Assembly: GCA_001579985.1 (NCBI GenBank)
Contig: LRSR01012475.1
Span: forward strand, 1 to 26,458
Origin: Hypsibius dujardini
Taxonomy: Eukaryota; Tardigrada; Eutardigrada; Parachela; Hypsibiidae
Length of the DNA: 26,458 nucleotides
Direction: 5' to 3'
The notes beneath the pieces were generated by a model, which was not told where the DNA came from, did no database searches, and saw only the letters and a program-made list of their open reading frames with translations. The position numbers and the translations under genes are program-made. Within the stretch, counting starts at the first letter, position 1, and every line of letters begins with the position of its first letter. Below, piece after piece: positions 10,004-20,151 of this stretch.

Positions 10004-12968
10004 TGTTCGACTGACTTGTGCGTCGATCAGATCTACAAGTTTGCCTGGCTGAAAATTGGCCTGTCGCTTGTCGGTCTGTAGATTGGCCTATCACTTCGTC
10101 TGTTGGTCTATTAATCTATTGAATTCTTTGGCCATCACTCTGCCTATTTGTTTGTCTGTCTATATGTCTGGCAGTCTACCTGCCTGTCTGTATGTCCGTG
10201 TGTCTGCCTGCCTGCCCACACTTACACTGGCTTTTCTACGGAAGCTGCCACGATCACTTACTTCTTCTCAACCACCTTTGGTATTGCCGCCTTTTTCGGC
10301 ACAGCAAACAGGTCATCGTCATCGGAATTATCGTCGAACAGCGTTGACTTCTTCTGCGGCGGCGGCCTAGCTACGGCTTTCGGCGGCGCTGCCACAACCG
10401 CCGGTGCTTGCACTACCTCCAGCGGTCTCTCCTTCTCCGCAGCAGCAACAGCTTCTGCACTTTTGGTCACCGGCAGGGAAGCTCCAATCTTCTTCGACAA
10501 CTCCGACATTAACGGACCAGACGAAGACGGCTTCACCACTGGCTGTTCCAACACAGCCGCACTTGTAGCAACACTCGGCAATTTAGTTGCCGCTTGTGCT
10601 GGAGGTTTGCTTTTTCGGCTGGAAAACAAATCATCCTGCCCCTCTTCCTCGTCATCGTCATCGAACAGGGACGACGCTTTGGGCGCTGCTGGTTTTACAC
10701 GCGCCGCGACAGGTGGTTTGGTCGTGGTTGTCGGGTCAGTCACGCCCGGTTTGGAAGGAGCTGCTGTCGGTTTGGAAGGAGCCACTGTCGGTTTGGTCGT
10801 CGCAGCAGCGGCAACCGGTCGGCTTTTTTGTGCGCTGAATAAATCGCCGTCTTCGTCGTCATCATCGAAGATGGAGCTGTTTTGTTTCGGTATGCTGGGA
10901 ACGGTGGAGCTCTTCGAGCTTGTTTGGGAGGATGTTCGGGTGTGCGGTGGGGAGGTCCGGAAGACGTCCGGCGTGGGACTCGGTGTGACGGATGCGGTGG
11001 CTCTACCGACTGTGAGTCCCTTTGCCGGATTGAGTGGGCGAGTGGCGAAGAGGTCGTTTTCGTCGTCGGAATCGCTACTGATCAACGGGGTCGGCTTGGG
11101 AATGACAGCTGCGGGTGGCAGTTTGGTTGAGGCAGTGGAGACCGGTGGTTTAGTGGATGTTGCTCTGAAAAGAGAAACCAATCAATCAATCAATCAATCG
11201 AAATCAATCAATCAATTAATACCAATCAATCAATCAATCGAAATCAATAAACCAATCAATCAATACCAATCAATCAATCAATCAATCAATACAAATCAAT
11301 CAATCAATTAATATCAATCAATCAAAATCAATCAATCAATCAATTAATATCAATCAATCAAAATCAATCAATCAATCAATCAATCGATCCGCCAATCAAA
11401 GGTCTTCCCCACGCCAGATTAGCGTAATCACAAACCTGGCGTTATCGCTTGCATGTTGGTCCACAAAATCGCTGGATGCAGAAGAGCTCGCACTCAGTTG
11501 CGTGGGTGCGCGAGACCGATCGCCGTTCTTCCCCACAATCGGTGCCACCAGCACGTCATCCAACTTGGCGGTCAAAATCAAATCGTCCTCCGGGTCGGCA
11601 GCAAGCAATTCGTCCGCCGTCTGCCCATCTAATCGTAAACCAATGCAGCGATCGCGGTGAAAGTCCGTCGAGCCGATTAGATAAGGGAGAGGCCGTCGCA
11701 GGTAAGGATCCTTCGGCTCGCGGAATGTCCTTCGATTCGGTGCGGCCTCTTCATCGTCGCTGTCGTCCACGTTAATCTCCACGACGTCGAAGGCGTCTTG
11801 CAATACGGACTGCGTCAGCGAAATGGCCTCTCGCAGCTGAAATGAAAAGATGAAAGTAAACCACCCAATATGCCAATCAAGCCAGTACATTTTTGCAAAC
11901 ACAAATGTGCCGAATCGGTCAATCAACCAATCAGCCACACACATAACCGAAAAATCTCACCGATTATAGATGCAAAATTGTCCGTATCCGAACAAACCCG
12001 ACAGATAGTTATAAATTCCTTAAATTTATAAAACAACTGACGTTCCATTTAAAAAAATAGTTTACAACATAACGTTTGGAGCAACCAGGAGTCCTAACCT
12101 GAAGAGTCTTAACATTTCAAGGCCCTCGCACCAAAGCCGAATACATTCATCCAAATTAATGTTTACTCTAATACTATTGGCCTCCTTTTGAAATATTTGT
12201 GTTTCCAATCGCTCGAGCTCATGGTCAAGCGAAGGCACCTACACAAATGTCCAAACGGGCAAATCAATCGATCAATTAACAAAGCCAAGCTCGCAACTGC
12301 CCAAATGGGAAATCAATCGATCAATCAATCAAACAAAGGCACCTTCACAAATGTCCAAACGGGCAAATCAATCGATCAATCAACTAAGCCAAGCTCGCAA
12401 CTGCCCAAATGGGAAATCAATCGATCAATCAATCAAGCAAAGGCACCTACACGAATGTCCAAACGGGCAAATCAATCGATCAATCAACAAGCCGAGCTCA
12501 CAACTGCTCAATATTCTAACTACAACGCCATCCTTACCTCGCGGACTCTTTTCCCGTCCGGTGTCTCACCCGCCGGCGCTTCCGCAGCAGGCCCATCACT
12601 TTTCGCGGCTTTTTTCGACACCTCATAGTCTTCGTCGCGCACACGACTCTCCATAAACTGCACATTCGACAGCATGTTGAAGGCGTTGACGGTGGCTTGC
12701 AGACGAATTCTATTGCGCTCGCAGTCTTCCCCGGTGGTTTGCAGGAGTTTCGCGGACGACTCCGCCCGAGCGATGACATTTTTCGATAGCCCTGAAATAG
12801 ATGAATTTTATAAAATATATCTCGGGAAGACTTCGGGACTGAAAGGAGGGGCGCACCTTCGAGGACCTCGAATAAGGAGGCGTCTTTCGCGAGCGTCCAT
12901 TTAGCGGCCTGTTCATACAATCCACGCGTGGCGTCGCCGGAAAATCCATCAGGAGCGGATGAGCCCAT
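5504..12968 (-). CDS. WASHC2: WASH complex subunit 2 (FAM21), complete, eight exons
   Basis: Scaffold subunit of the pentameric WASH complex, which drives Arp2/3 actin assembly on endosomes. Its long tail binds retromer and other partners. Exons by splice-site and phase matching: 12968-12857, 12791-12538, 11836-11436, 11164-10262, 9742-9012, 8471-7653, 7289-6826 and 6082-5504, for 1,420 residues (human FAM21 about 1,340). Exons 1-3 form the folded head, with WTLAKDASLFEVLEG, FNMLSNVQFMESRV and EPKDPYLRRPLPYLIGS matching the conserved family head. The rest is a low-complexity tail with at least ten acidic LFa-type motifs, e.g. IFDDDDEDGDLFSAQK and LFDDDDEEEGQDDLFSSR, the kind known to bind the retromer VPS35 subunit. 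The protein ends on DGDLFG. I could not pick out the capping-protein (CPI) motif. Exon phases join without a break, so the gene appears intact. Confidence 0.95.
6130..6815. repeat. Degenerate GGAATT-rich repeat in a WASHC2 intron
   Basis: Intron 6083-6825 is built of diverged words such as ATGGAATTGGAATTGGAATG with ATGATCTCATATGG spacers. It is most regular at 6600-6815 (period about 24-36 bp). The apparent ORF with repeated GIGMISY peptides is repeat translation. Confidence 0.85.
8640..8905. repeat. About 47-bp tandem repeat in a WASHC2 intron
   Basis: About five to six copies of a unit containing ACTAAAGTGCACACTGATAT followed by GCGAGAGGTTGATTGATTGG, in intron 8472-9011. Unit length varies by a few bases because of GATT slippage. 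Confidence 0.92.
9902..10010. repeat. TGTC tetranucleotide microsatellite in a WASHC2 intron
   Basis: An almost pure (TGTC)n run with flanking degenerate TGTCTGCC words that reappear at 10140-10220, all in intron 9743-10261. Confidence 0.95.
11175..11395. repeat. CAAT tetranucleotide microsatellite in a WASHC2 intron
   Basis: Runs of AATC/CAAT broken by GAAAT and TAATAT interruptions, filling nearly the whole of intron 11165-11435. The ORF reading through it belongs to the antisense strand and is not coding. Confidence 0.95.
12232..12500. repeat. 104-bp tandem repeat in a WASHC2 intron
   Basis: Units start at about 12232, 12336 and 12440 (AAGGCACCTACACAAATGTC), so the period is 104 bp with about 2.6 copies. 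Each unit contains two ATCAATCGATCAAT blocks. It lies in intron 11837-12537, whose remaining part (11840-12230) shows no recognisable feature. Confidence 0.93.
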
Positions 12969-13204
12969 TATTTAATGTCCAAATGTGCGCCTCAATATAT
13001 ATTGTAAAAGCATTTTAAGACAATCCGAGTGGATTTTTAGATGCGAATGTCTTGTTGTCGTATTTTGTCTCTATTCCCCCTCCCCCCGACCCCTTGTTGC
13101 CCCTGAAGGGGCGGGGCTCACAACAGGTGGCACTGCTGTAACGTTCAATAGTGTCTATAAGAACGCTTACCGCCAAACGCCAATGAACGTTACTTTTAGT
13201 TTTA

Positions 13205-13435
13205 CAATCAACGACAAGATTGAGTACGCTGGAGGGTCCGGGGGTATGGGCAAAAGGGCGGAGCAGGGGGTGGTCAGGTGGTTGAGTACACTCGAGGGTC
13301 CGGGGGTATGGGCAAAATGGGCGGAGCAGGGGATGGTTAGGTGGTTGATTGTTGGATTGTTTGAAAACCACCCCCTGCCCCGCCCCTTTTGCCCATTCCT
13401 GGACCCTCCAGTGTACTGAATCTTGTCGTTGATTG
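13205..13435. mobile_element. Foldback MITE family 1, copy B, with duplicated arm
   Basis: Same family as 4789-4956. The left end CAATCAACGACAAGATTGAG and the right end are mutual reverse complements and are flanked by TA on both sides. Unlike copy A, the left arm is tandemly duplicated: the GGGTCCGGGGGTATGGGCAA block occurs twice before the single inverted right arm, which explains 231 bp against 168 bp. It lies about 240 bp upstream of the WASHC2 start codon. Confidence 0.85.
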
Positions 13436-13569
13436 TAGCAACTTTCCATCTCGCCAGGCTTTGCTGCGGAGCAGTAGCACAAGTGACAGACCTTTTTTGG
13501 CCCTGGTACCTAGATGATTTACGATCGCACGATAGGAAGCGAAAGGGTTTTCTCGATTTAGTATTATTG

Positions 13570-14520
13570 CAGTAGAAACTAAGAGGGAGAAAAAAGGGAA
13601 GGGAGACACGGCGACTGCCGCGACCGGCATCGCTTTAAGTACTCGACAAAACCACATCGGGGACCGTGCCTCGTTAAAACCCGTCATCCGTTCCCTTGGC
13701 AGTAGGAAAGAGTACACGTCCGTGGGTATTCCAATCAATAGTCCCCGGTCAATATGATGAAAAACCCAAACAAATTACTGTATTTAGGTTAATCCATTTA
13801 AAATCAATCATTTCTCGTACAGACAATGCAGATCCCGAGACCGTAGACCCAAAATCCGCGCAGGGTCGAAAACTCCAGGTGATCTCGGAAACTGATCAAG
13901 AACAGGCCGAAGCGTTCTGCGTGACATGAAAAAAAAAACGTTAATTGCGTAGGGCAGTTGTCCCCCATCAAGCAAACCTTCCCGGAGATTCAGAAGTGAA
14001 CCATCGAGAATCACAACGAGCCCTGCACTACGACAACCATCAACTTGGCTTACAATCTTACATCTGTATAATAAAGAGTCCGAGAACGCGGAGGTTCACG
14101 TGAACGCCAAGTTGAACGCGAACTAGCTATCGGAGGGCCGAATCGGATAAACTGCCAAGCTTCAACCTTTGGACTGGTTTCTTATTGGTGGAATCAAAAA
14201 CCGATGGAGGGACTGCTTGCGCAACATGCATATCAATGCATCCGACAGGTTAATTCAAACCTTCATAGGTTGCTAGAATGAGTAAGTAGATTTAGAATTT
14301 TTTCCTTTTAATTGGTAACGCAAAACAACTTTCCGGATCGACTTCGGGAGTTGCTGACCACTTGCTACCTGGAGGATACGCTGAAATCTGGTTTCAGCAA
14401 AACTGGGCATCTTCCCATTCAAACCGGACGTCGTAAAAGCCACGCTGGCGCCAGTTCAGCCAAAGCCGGTTCAGCGCGTTTACACCGGACTGAATCCGCG
14501 TTTCGACCAAATTGCTGAAA
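13570..14520 (+). pseudogene. Decayed pogo-type (DDE_1) transposase
   Basis: Remnant of a cut-and-paste DNA transposase, recognisable only in pieces in different frames. At about 13611-13720 a pipsqueak-like helix-turn-helix (AATGIALSTRQNHIGDRAS, then LGSRKEYT). At about 13815-13928 the region of the first catalytic Asp (DNADPETV, then QGRKLQVISETD). At about 14015-14080 a DNH that resembles the second catalytic Asp motif. At about 14160-14280 KLQPLDWFLIGGIKNRWRDC, matching the family's LQPLD...F..LK..WR block. At about 14312-14440 NFPDRLRELL and LKSGFSKTGHLP, matching the closing NFP...SGFRxTGxxP block. Frameshifts and stops between the blocks mean it cannot make a working protein. The TA-flanked MITE just upstream may be a relative, but I could not show shared ends. 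Confidence 0.75.
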
Positions 14521-15476
14521 CAGGGACGTCACTTAGAATACTTGAACCGGCGTGAGAGTTTCTGTTGTCCAGCATTCGCCTTTCAAGTAGAGGCAAATCA
14601 ATCGGATCAGCGGAAACCGCGTTGTCTAATGTACTACCTCCCCAGAATGCTCCCGCCAAACCGCGCGTTCCGAATCGACGGGGATCGTTTCCGCATGAGT
14701 CAGTTATTATGGATCAAAAAAATTTCGACAGTCGGGTTGGAAAAGCGGATAATCGGAAGACCTCCAAAGCGTTGACACGCAAAGACGTCCAAGCCAGCAG
14801 CTCCCAAGTTGTCCAAAACTGTTATCAGTTCCCGTCCGTTAAGTACCTCAACGAAGCCAAGAAAACCTCAAACGAAGTTGAGGGACTGGGATTTTGCTTG
14901 ATTTGAGACTCAGTATTCTCCATTTGTTCTCCATTTGTTTTCCAATTGAAGAGTTCCTGTTCTATTCCCAGCCGGTATCGCACCTACAGCCGGTATAGCT
15001 ACAGTTTTGCGTTTTTACTTTCAATTTCATTGTTTTTCGATTGAGATTGAGATGTTCTTGGTTTTATTATTTGTTTGATGTTCATGTTTGACGTATCATT
15101 CCGTGCGGTTTTTATTTTTTTCATCTGTTGTTGTATGTGAGGTGGACTGATTGCGCTGAATATTGATTTGACTGCAATCAAGCAAAAACAATACATCAAT
15201 CGACCGACGAGTTGTTACTGCAAACGAGAATTTCTAACCGCCTTGGCGGGCTTAAAGCACTGGCAAAAATAAGCGCTCGCAACGCGCCCTGGTGCCCTTC
15301 TAAATTTCAGCAGTGCGCAACATTTATGCCAAATCAAAACTTAAGCAGCATTGGGAGTTTCACCTCGTATTGTGCAAACAGAGTTTTTCTTGGGGCTGAC
15401 AGTACACATCAATAAAAAACAGCGAATTCGAAAATGAGGTCACATTAAAGTTGACATTCGCGGGATCAACGAAGCT
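14521..15476. other. Intergenic, mostly featureless
   Basis: Between the transposase remnant and the 3' end of the class A GPCR. The ORF at 14565-14906 could be a remnant of a transposase C-terminal tail, but no motif supports it. TTTATT words near 15063 and 15114 read as AATAAA on the minus strand and are possible poly(A) signals for the GPCR, about 360-415 bp past its stop. Nothing else is seen. Confidence 0.35.
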
Positions 15477-17419
15477 TCAACTAGCTGCCTCAGCTGGGCC
15501 GCGATGGTACCGCACGGCGTGGACCGTCTGGCCGATGAAGCGCACCCGACAGAACAGGACCGCACACATACCCTTGCGATAATCCCGATTCAAGAATCCG
15601 TAAATGATCTGAAAATTAAACAGAAAACTCGCGTTTTTCATCCACACACTGACGGTCCAACAACCTCGTTGCGCACGCCCTCTTTATCGACCGCCGACAA
15701 GCGAGGTTGGTGTTCAAAACGGAAGATTCTAAAATTGTGCACTTGACTGACTCTCCTTTTCCCGTTTATATGAGCGCACGAACACACGATTGAGCCTTAT
15801 TTCGTTTGTGCGTACGCAGGAACGGAGGATATTTTGCCTCATCTCTCTGTTATCAACTAGTCATTTTGATGCAAAAATTCAGCATTTGATTCGAGTAGTG
15901 GCACTTTTTTCCATCGCTAGCCACATTTCGAAGTGCAATGAGCTTCTGCCACCGCCAACAAACGACGGGCAATTGTCCAGAAAAAGCAAGAAGCGCGTCC
16001 GTCGGCGGTCGAAAAAGTGCACGTGTGCAATCTGTTTAATACCTCATAAAACTAAGCTCTCACCGTGCTGCCGGCGACGCCCATTAGCGATGCATACCGT
16101 GCGAGGAAAAACGTGGCCGGATACCGAGTGTAGAGATCTTTATAGAAGGCCGTGATGACCGGCTGTGGAAGGTACCCCAACAAGCTCCAAAGGAAACTCA
16201 CACAGAGCATGACAGCGACCCTGAAACGTCGCGCTTGGGTCGACGGAGGACCGAGAGCCGGCAATTGAACCGTCACCGTTCGATGCCGTTTGATGAAAGA
16301 TGAGGCGAAAATGATGAAATAGCAAACACCCGTCAATGCCATCGGTACATAACTCCCCAAAACCGAGTTGAACGCGGCGTACAGTCCCTTGCCTCGTGGG
16401 TCGTAGCGGCATGAGCCAAAGGGTGGGGATGAGACATATACGGGGGCGTGGGCGGTGAGAGGGTAAAGACTGAGGCAGAAAGGTATCGCGTACCCGGAGA
16501 TGATGGTACAGGCCACACCCTTTTTTCCCGAAAATGCCGAGTAGCGGTGCGGATAAATGATGGCGACGAAGCGATTCACCGCGACGAGGCTTTCCTATAA
16601 TGTGTTAAATATTTTATATGGTCGAAAAGCAGCTTTCCAATATAGAAATACTATTTAGAGAATGTACTCAAGGGAATAAGATATATTATGTTATTATGTC
16701 TTTACTTAATATAATAAAATACCGTATGCTCGCGATCTCAATGGACAGCTAAGCCCCGCCTCCCTCGGTATGGCCCTGCACTCGATTGAACGTTCAATCT
16801 GATTCACTTTTCTCTGATTGGCTCATTTCGTAGAGCTTACTCGTTGTGCTAGATTGATTGATTGTACAGTCGTGCTTTTCCGTATATTTGTCCCGACAGT
16901 GTTAATTTAATGAACGGCACTGAATAAGCACAGCCCGGGTTGGTTAAAATTTACGGGTAGGGCAGAAAAGTGTCCCTTGAGATCGCGAGCATACGGTACC
17001 TTGTTATTAATTATAAGTCTAGGTTATTATTTATTTAGAGCAACTTTAAATACCTGCCAAATGAGGGAATTAAGCACGAAAAAAGTGTAGACGGTCCAGT
17101 CGCAGAATTTCACCGGCAGTTCCGCGTACTGCCGATGGATGATACTGACGATGGTGACGGGGTAGACCGTCGCACTGAGCACGATATTGATGACGACCAG
17201 GTTGGCCACCAGATGGTTGGTGCTACGCTTCAACGGCGGAAAGGTCAGGACGGCAATGAAGCAGGCCACGCTGGAGACCAGCCCAACGAGGCACAGGCAA
17301 CTTCCAATAACAAGGTACAGCATAAAATGAACAAAGTAGTGCTGGAAAAAAATATTCTGCCGTGCGGTAAGATTAAGTGAAGCTTCAAAGTTCTGCGTGA
17401 GATTCCCTGTGTGAGCCAT
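15477..17419 (-). CDS. Rhodopsin-family (class A) GPCR, complete, three exons
   Basis: Seven-helix plasma-membrane receptor with unknown ligand. Exons 17419-17054, 16594-16064 and 15608-15477 join in phase 0 to give 342 residues. The N-terminus has two NLT glycosylation sequons. TM1 is near residues 25-58. TM2 includes LVANLVVINIVLSATV (the class A N and L are kept). A Cys before TM3 (CDWTVYTFF) and one in ECL2 (GSCRYDP) can form the usual disulfide. TM3 ends ESLVAVNRFVAIIYP, so DRY is replaced by NRF. TM6 is VSFLWSLLGYLP. TM7 ends AGSTIIYGFLNRDYR, so NPxxY is replaced by STxxY, with the helix-8 FLNRDYR normal. The NR(F/Y) form recalls Tre1/moody/melatonin-like receptors, but I cannot assign a subfamily. 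Intron 1 hosts a MITE. No stop or frameshift is seen. Confidence 0.9.
16722..16996. mobile_element. MITE family 2, copy A, in GPCR intron 1
   Basis: A 275-bp element with inverted ends CCGTATGCTCGCGATCTCA / TGAGATCGCGAGCATACGG, flanked on both sides by TA. No coding capacity. The ends and part of the interior (GATTGATTGATTG, GGTAGGGCA) match the copy at 18552-18831. It sits wholly inside intron 16595-17053. Confidence 0.9.
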
Positions 17420-18550
17420 CAGATTTACTGTCTCAACGTAGAAAGGTCACAACAATTTGCATCTATTTAATAATAGTAGCAGTGTAAAAATGTGTACGAC
17501 CTGATCTTGACGAACTGGATAAAAGGGTAAGAGGAGGTGGGATTTAGACGACAGAGAATCGGGATTGAAGCAGCAGAAGAGGAGGCGCGTGTTAAGACTC
17601 AAAGATCCCGAAGCTGAGTGGCGACTTAAATTTTAATCGAAGCAAGCTGAAACCTTTCAGACATAAGAAAGCTGATATTTATAAAGTTCGCCCCAATGTT
17701 ACAGCTACATAATTACGGACGCAGTAAATGATAATGAGAAGTAAATAAATTTTACATTGAACGGCGATTGCGTGACGGATGATTTTTCGAGAACCGACCA
17801 TTACCGGATGTGTGTCTGGGATGTTGAGGAATTTATCATGCGTTTATATTGATGTAATTACAGAATATGCAGTGTTATGTTCGGAAGTCGTAATCCGGAA
17901 AGGTTGGAATAATTAGCGACCGTCGGATGAACGCAGTGCAAGATCTGTAAGAGGAGCCGATGGCTGCTGGCTTCTAAAGAAAGCACTTGTAAAAGAGCAA
18001 AGCAGTGATCTGTCATAATAGGTCAGAGGAAGAGAATGAGAAAACGGGACGCACAATTATTACGGTCTGAAGCAGCACGCGTCAAAACACACGCTGGGTT
18101 TCAATGTCCTGTGAAGGTCGAACGTTCAAAAGGCCACCCGCGATGTCAATTCCGTTTTCCATTGTTCAATTCCATGGCCCATGTGGTTATATAAGTATTT
18201 TGGAAAATTACTGTGATAGCTTGCTGATTGCTATAAGCTTAAGGGTTCCTCCATCGATATGTTCTTCAAATTCTATATGTACTGTAGGTATGTACGGTAC
18301 GTATGTCGGGCCACGCCCAACAAGTCCTCATATCCAATCATTACAGCTATTTGAAGCACTAGTACCCTACTTAGTTAGTAAGTCTATCTACTTTATTAAC
18401 CCTATTTTGCTGCGACAGCTAATTACTTGTATGTAACTGTGATGTATGTGCTATTTACTATCTTTTCTATAGTTAACACTTTGCTATATAATCATATGTT
18501 TTATTAGTTTTAGGCGTTGTACTTTCTCTCTTCTTCCAGTTTAACTCTCT
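17420..18550. other. Upstream region of the class A GPCR, no gene seen
   Basis: This should contain the 5' UTR and promoter of the minus-strand GPCR. The 110-codon plus-strand ORF at 18104-18436 has no recognisable domain and no splice context. No repeats or mobile ends stand out. Confidence 0.4.
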
Positions 18551-18551
18551 A

Positions 18552-18831
18552 CCGTATTCCCCCGATCTCAAGGGACAGTTAAGCCCCACCCCCTCCAGTC
18601 ATCGGTTGACTGTTCAATCGAATTCACTGTGTCGTGATTGGTTGAAATTTAAGCGCAACTTGGCAGCGATTGATTGATTGATTATGCGGGATTTCTTGAC
18701 GCACACATGGAATTAGTTGATTGATTGATTGTAGGTAAACAATAACAAACGGTGATGAACAGATAAGATCCGGGGTGGATCAAATTAACTGGTAGGGCAA
18801 AAAAGTGTCCCTTGAGATCGGGGGAATACGG
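18552..18831. mobile_element. MITE family 2, copy B
   Basis: A 280-bp element with inverted ends CCGTATTCCCCCGATCTCA and its reverse complement, flanked by TA. It shares the subterminal AGGGACA / TGTCCCT and the GATTGATT core with copy A. Both the termini and the interior have diverged, so the two copies are not a recent segmental duplication. Confidence 0.9.
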
Positions 18832-18833
18832 TA

Positions 18834-19824
18834 CCTATCTCTACTTTCAGTCTAATGAACTTGTTAACTACCCAACCGGTTGGTAGACCTAACACGTATA
18901 CTATGTTCATTCGTATGCATATGTTGCGGGTTCGGGAATGCTTCTGCGATTTTGCGATTTTGAGATTTTGAGAAATTTTGCCACGCCCCCGAGCGCAGAG
19001 AGTACTCATTAAAGAAAAAAATCTAAACTCCAGTTTCCTTCTACATCTATGGGCTATAAAATGTGTGCACATAGGTAAGTCCTAAAACTCGTCGCGGCCT
19101 TGCTGTGTAATATTTTGTGGACTCCGGTGGAAATTGCCCGTGGTCCAGCGCAGTATGGAATATGATTATTTATTCGCGTGAAATTCCAACAAATCGCTCT
19201 TGCGCGCCAAGCTTCCTCTATAACAAAATGTGAAAGAGCTATTAAGGCCCGATATTAGGCCACCTTGAGCCACAAACTCCACCTTGAGGCACAAACTCAA
19301 CTCAATTTCACACTGTTGATTTTTTATGAAGGCTCCAAACCTGATGACTTCTCAAATTTGCATAAATCGTGATATCTCCATTCCCATTCTATCCGATCCA
19401 GTTTGTTTTTTTCGCACGTTTTAGTTTCAACACTATTTAATTTCTGCAAAGCAAAGAGAACTTTTCAAAAAGCAATTTTAATGATAAAATCTTGCCGAAT
19501 TGTTGTCAGGGTTATTGAGCACGGTATTTTTCGCAAAAGCAACCGTCCCATGAAACCTTTTTTTCGCTGCGTTATTGTGGCGGGCTATCCAAAATGGGTT
19601 TTGGTTTTCCGGAATGAATTGTTTTTTGGTAGCAAATGAGGGCGTGACCTGGGCCATTATTGAGATTGGGTCTGTCATTGGTTTTGTCTGGCATTTTTTG
19701 GCCTGTAGTGGATTTTCGCATTAACAGCCGTTGTAAAGAAAAAAGTGAGACCGGTAATGACCGAGAAATGACGTTTCTAAGTTTGTTTCAAAAGCATTCC
19801 CGAACCCGGTACATGAGGTGGATT
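18834..19824. other. Intergenic, bounded by a 17-bp inverted repeat
   Basis: No gene is recognised. GGGTTCGGGAATGCTT near 18929 recurs inverted at about 19793-19808 (AAGCATTCCCGAACCC). The plus-strand ORF at 19403-19639 (78 codons) has no recognisable domain. The hAT-like fragment begins directly to the right. Confidence 0.4.
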
Positions 19825-19825
19825 T

Positions 19826-19997
19826 TTGTTGATCTGAAACCCCCTCGAAAGTAAAAAAAGTGTCCCAAGGGTCCCCCATTAGAGAAAAAGACTATGATTG
19901 AGAATTGTCATGCAATGCTCCCCCCTTACGTTCTAGCGGAAATATTTCGGATACATTAAAAAATACTCCCCTTAAACCAAAGCTCGGCGCGCCACTG
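19826..19997 (-). mobile_element. hAT-like MITE family 3, fragment (one end lost)
   Basis: Matches the complete element at 25343-25579 in inverted orientation: the CCCCCTCGAAAGT block, the region around GATTGAGAATTGTCATGCAA and the GAAATATTTCGGATAC block occur in the same order. The right end is intact (GGCGCGCCACTG, ending at 19997). The other terminus CAGTGGCGCGCC is missing at the left. It abuts the adhesion-GPCR pseudo-exon exactly at its intact end. Confidence 0.85.
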
Positions 19998-20150
19998 AGC
20001 CGTGGGCGGGGGAGCGAAAGACGTTCAGGGTGAGTAGAAGCCACAGCAGGCCCAGTAAGAAGAACTGGGACAGGCAGCGGCGAAATTCGGTGATCAAGTC
20101 CACTTTGTTTCACGTTGAACGAATGTTCAGTCTTTTATCACAGGACAATT
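19998..20150 (-). pseudogene. Broken adhesion-GPCR exon (TM6 region), cut by a MITE
   Basis: The minus strand encodes ELSCDKRLNIRST, a TGA stop (plus 20110-20112), then FRRCLSQFFLLGLLWLLLTL and NVF. This lines up residue for residue with the start of the last exon of the intact-looking receptor at 21553-21854 ([13 protein letters not shown]..., [23 protein letters not shown]). The homology stops at 19998, where the hAT-like MITE end begins. The base pair before the exon reads GG where an AG acceptor is expected. No sequence like the rest of that exon (TM7) was found to the left. This is a dead paralogue with a stop, a lost acceptor and a truncation. Confidence 0.8.
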
Positions 20151-20151
20151 C

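Noticed and set aside
10148-11311. 387-codon plus-strand ORF
   Set aside because: Antisense shadow of the large WASHC2 exon 11164-10262. The acidic LFa motifs on the minus strand and the splice phases identify the true strand.
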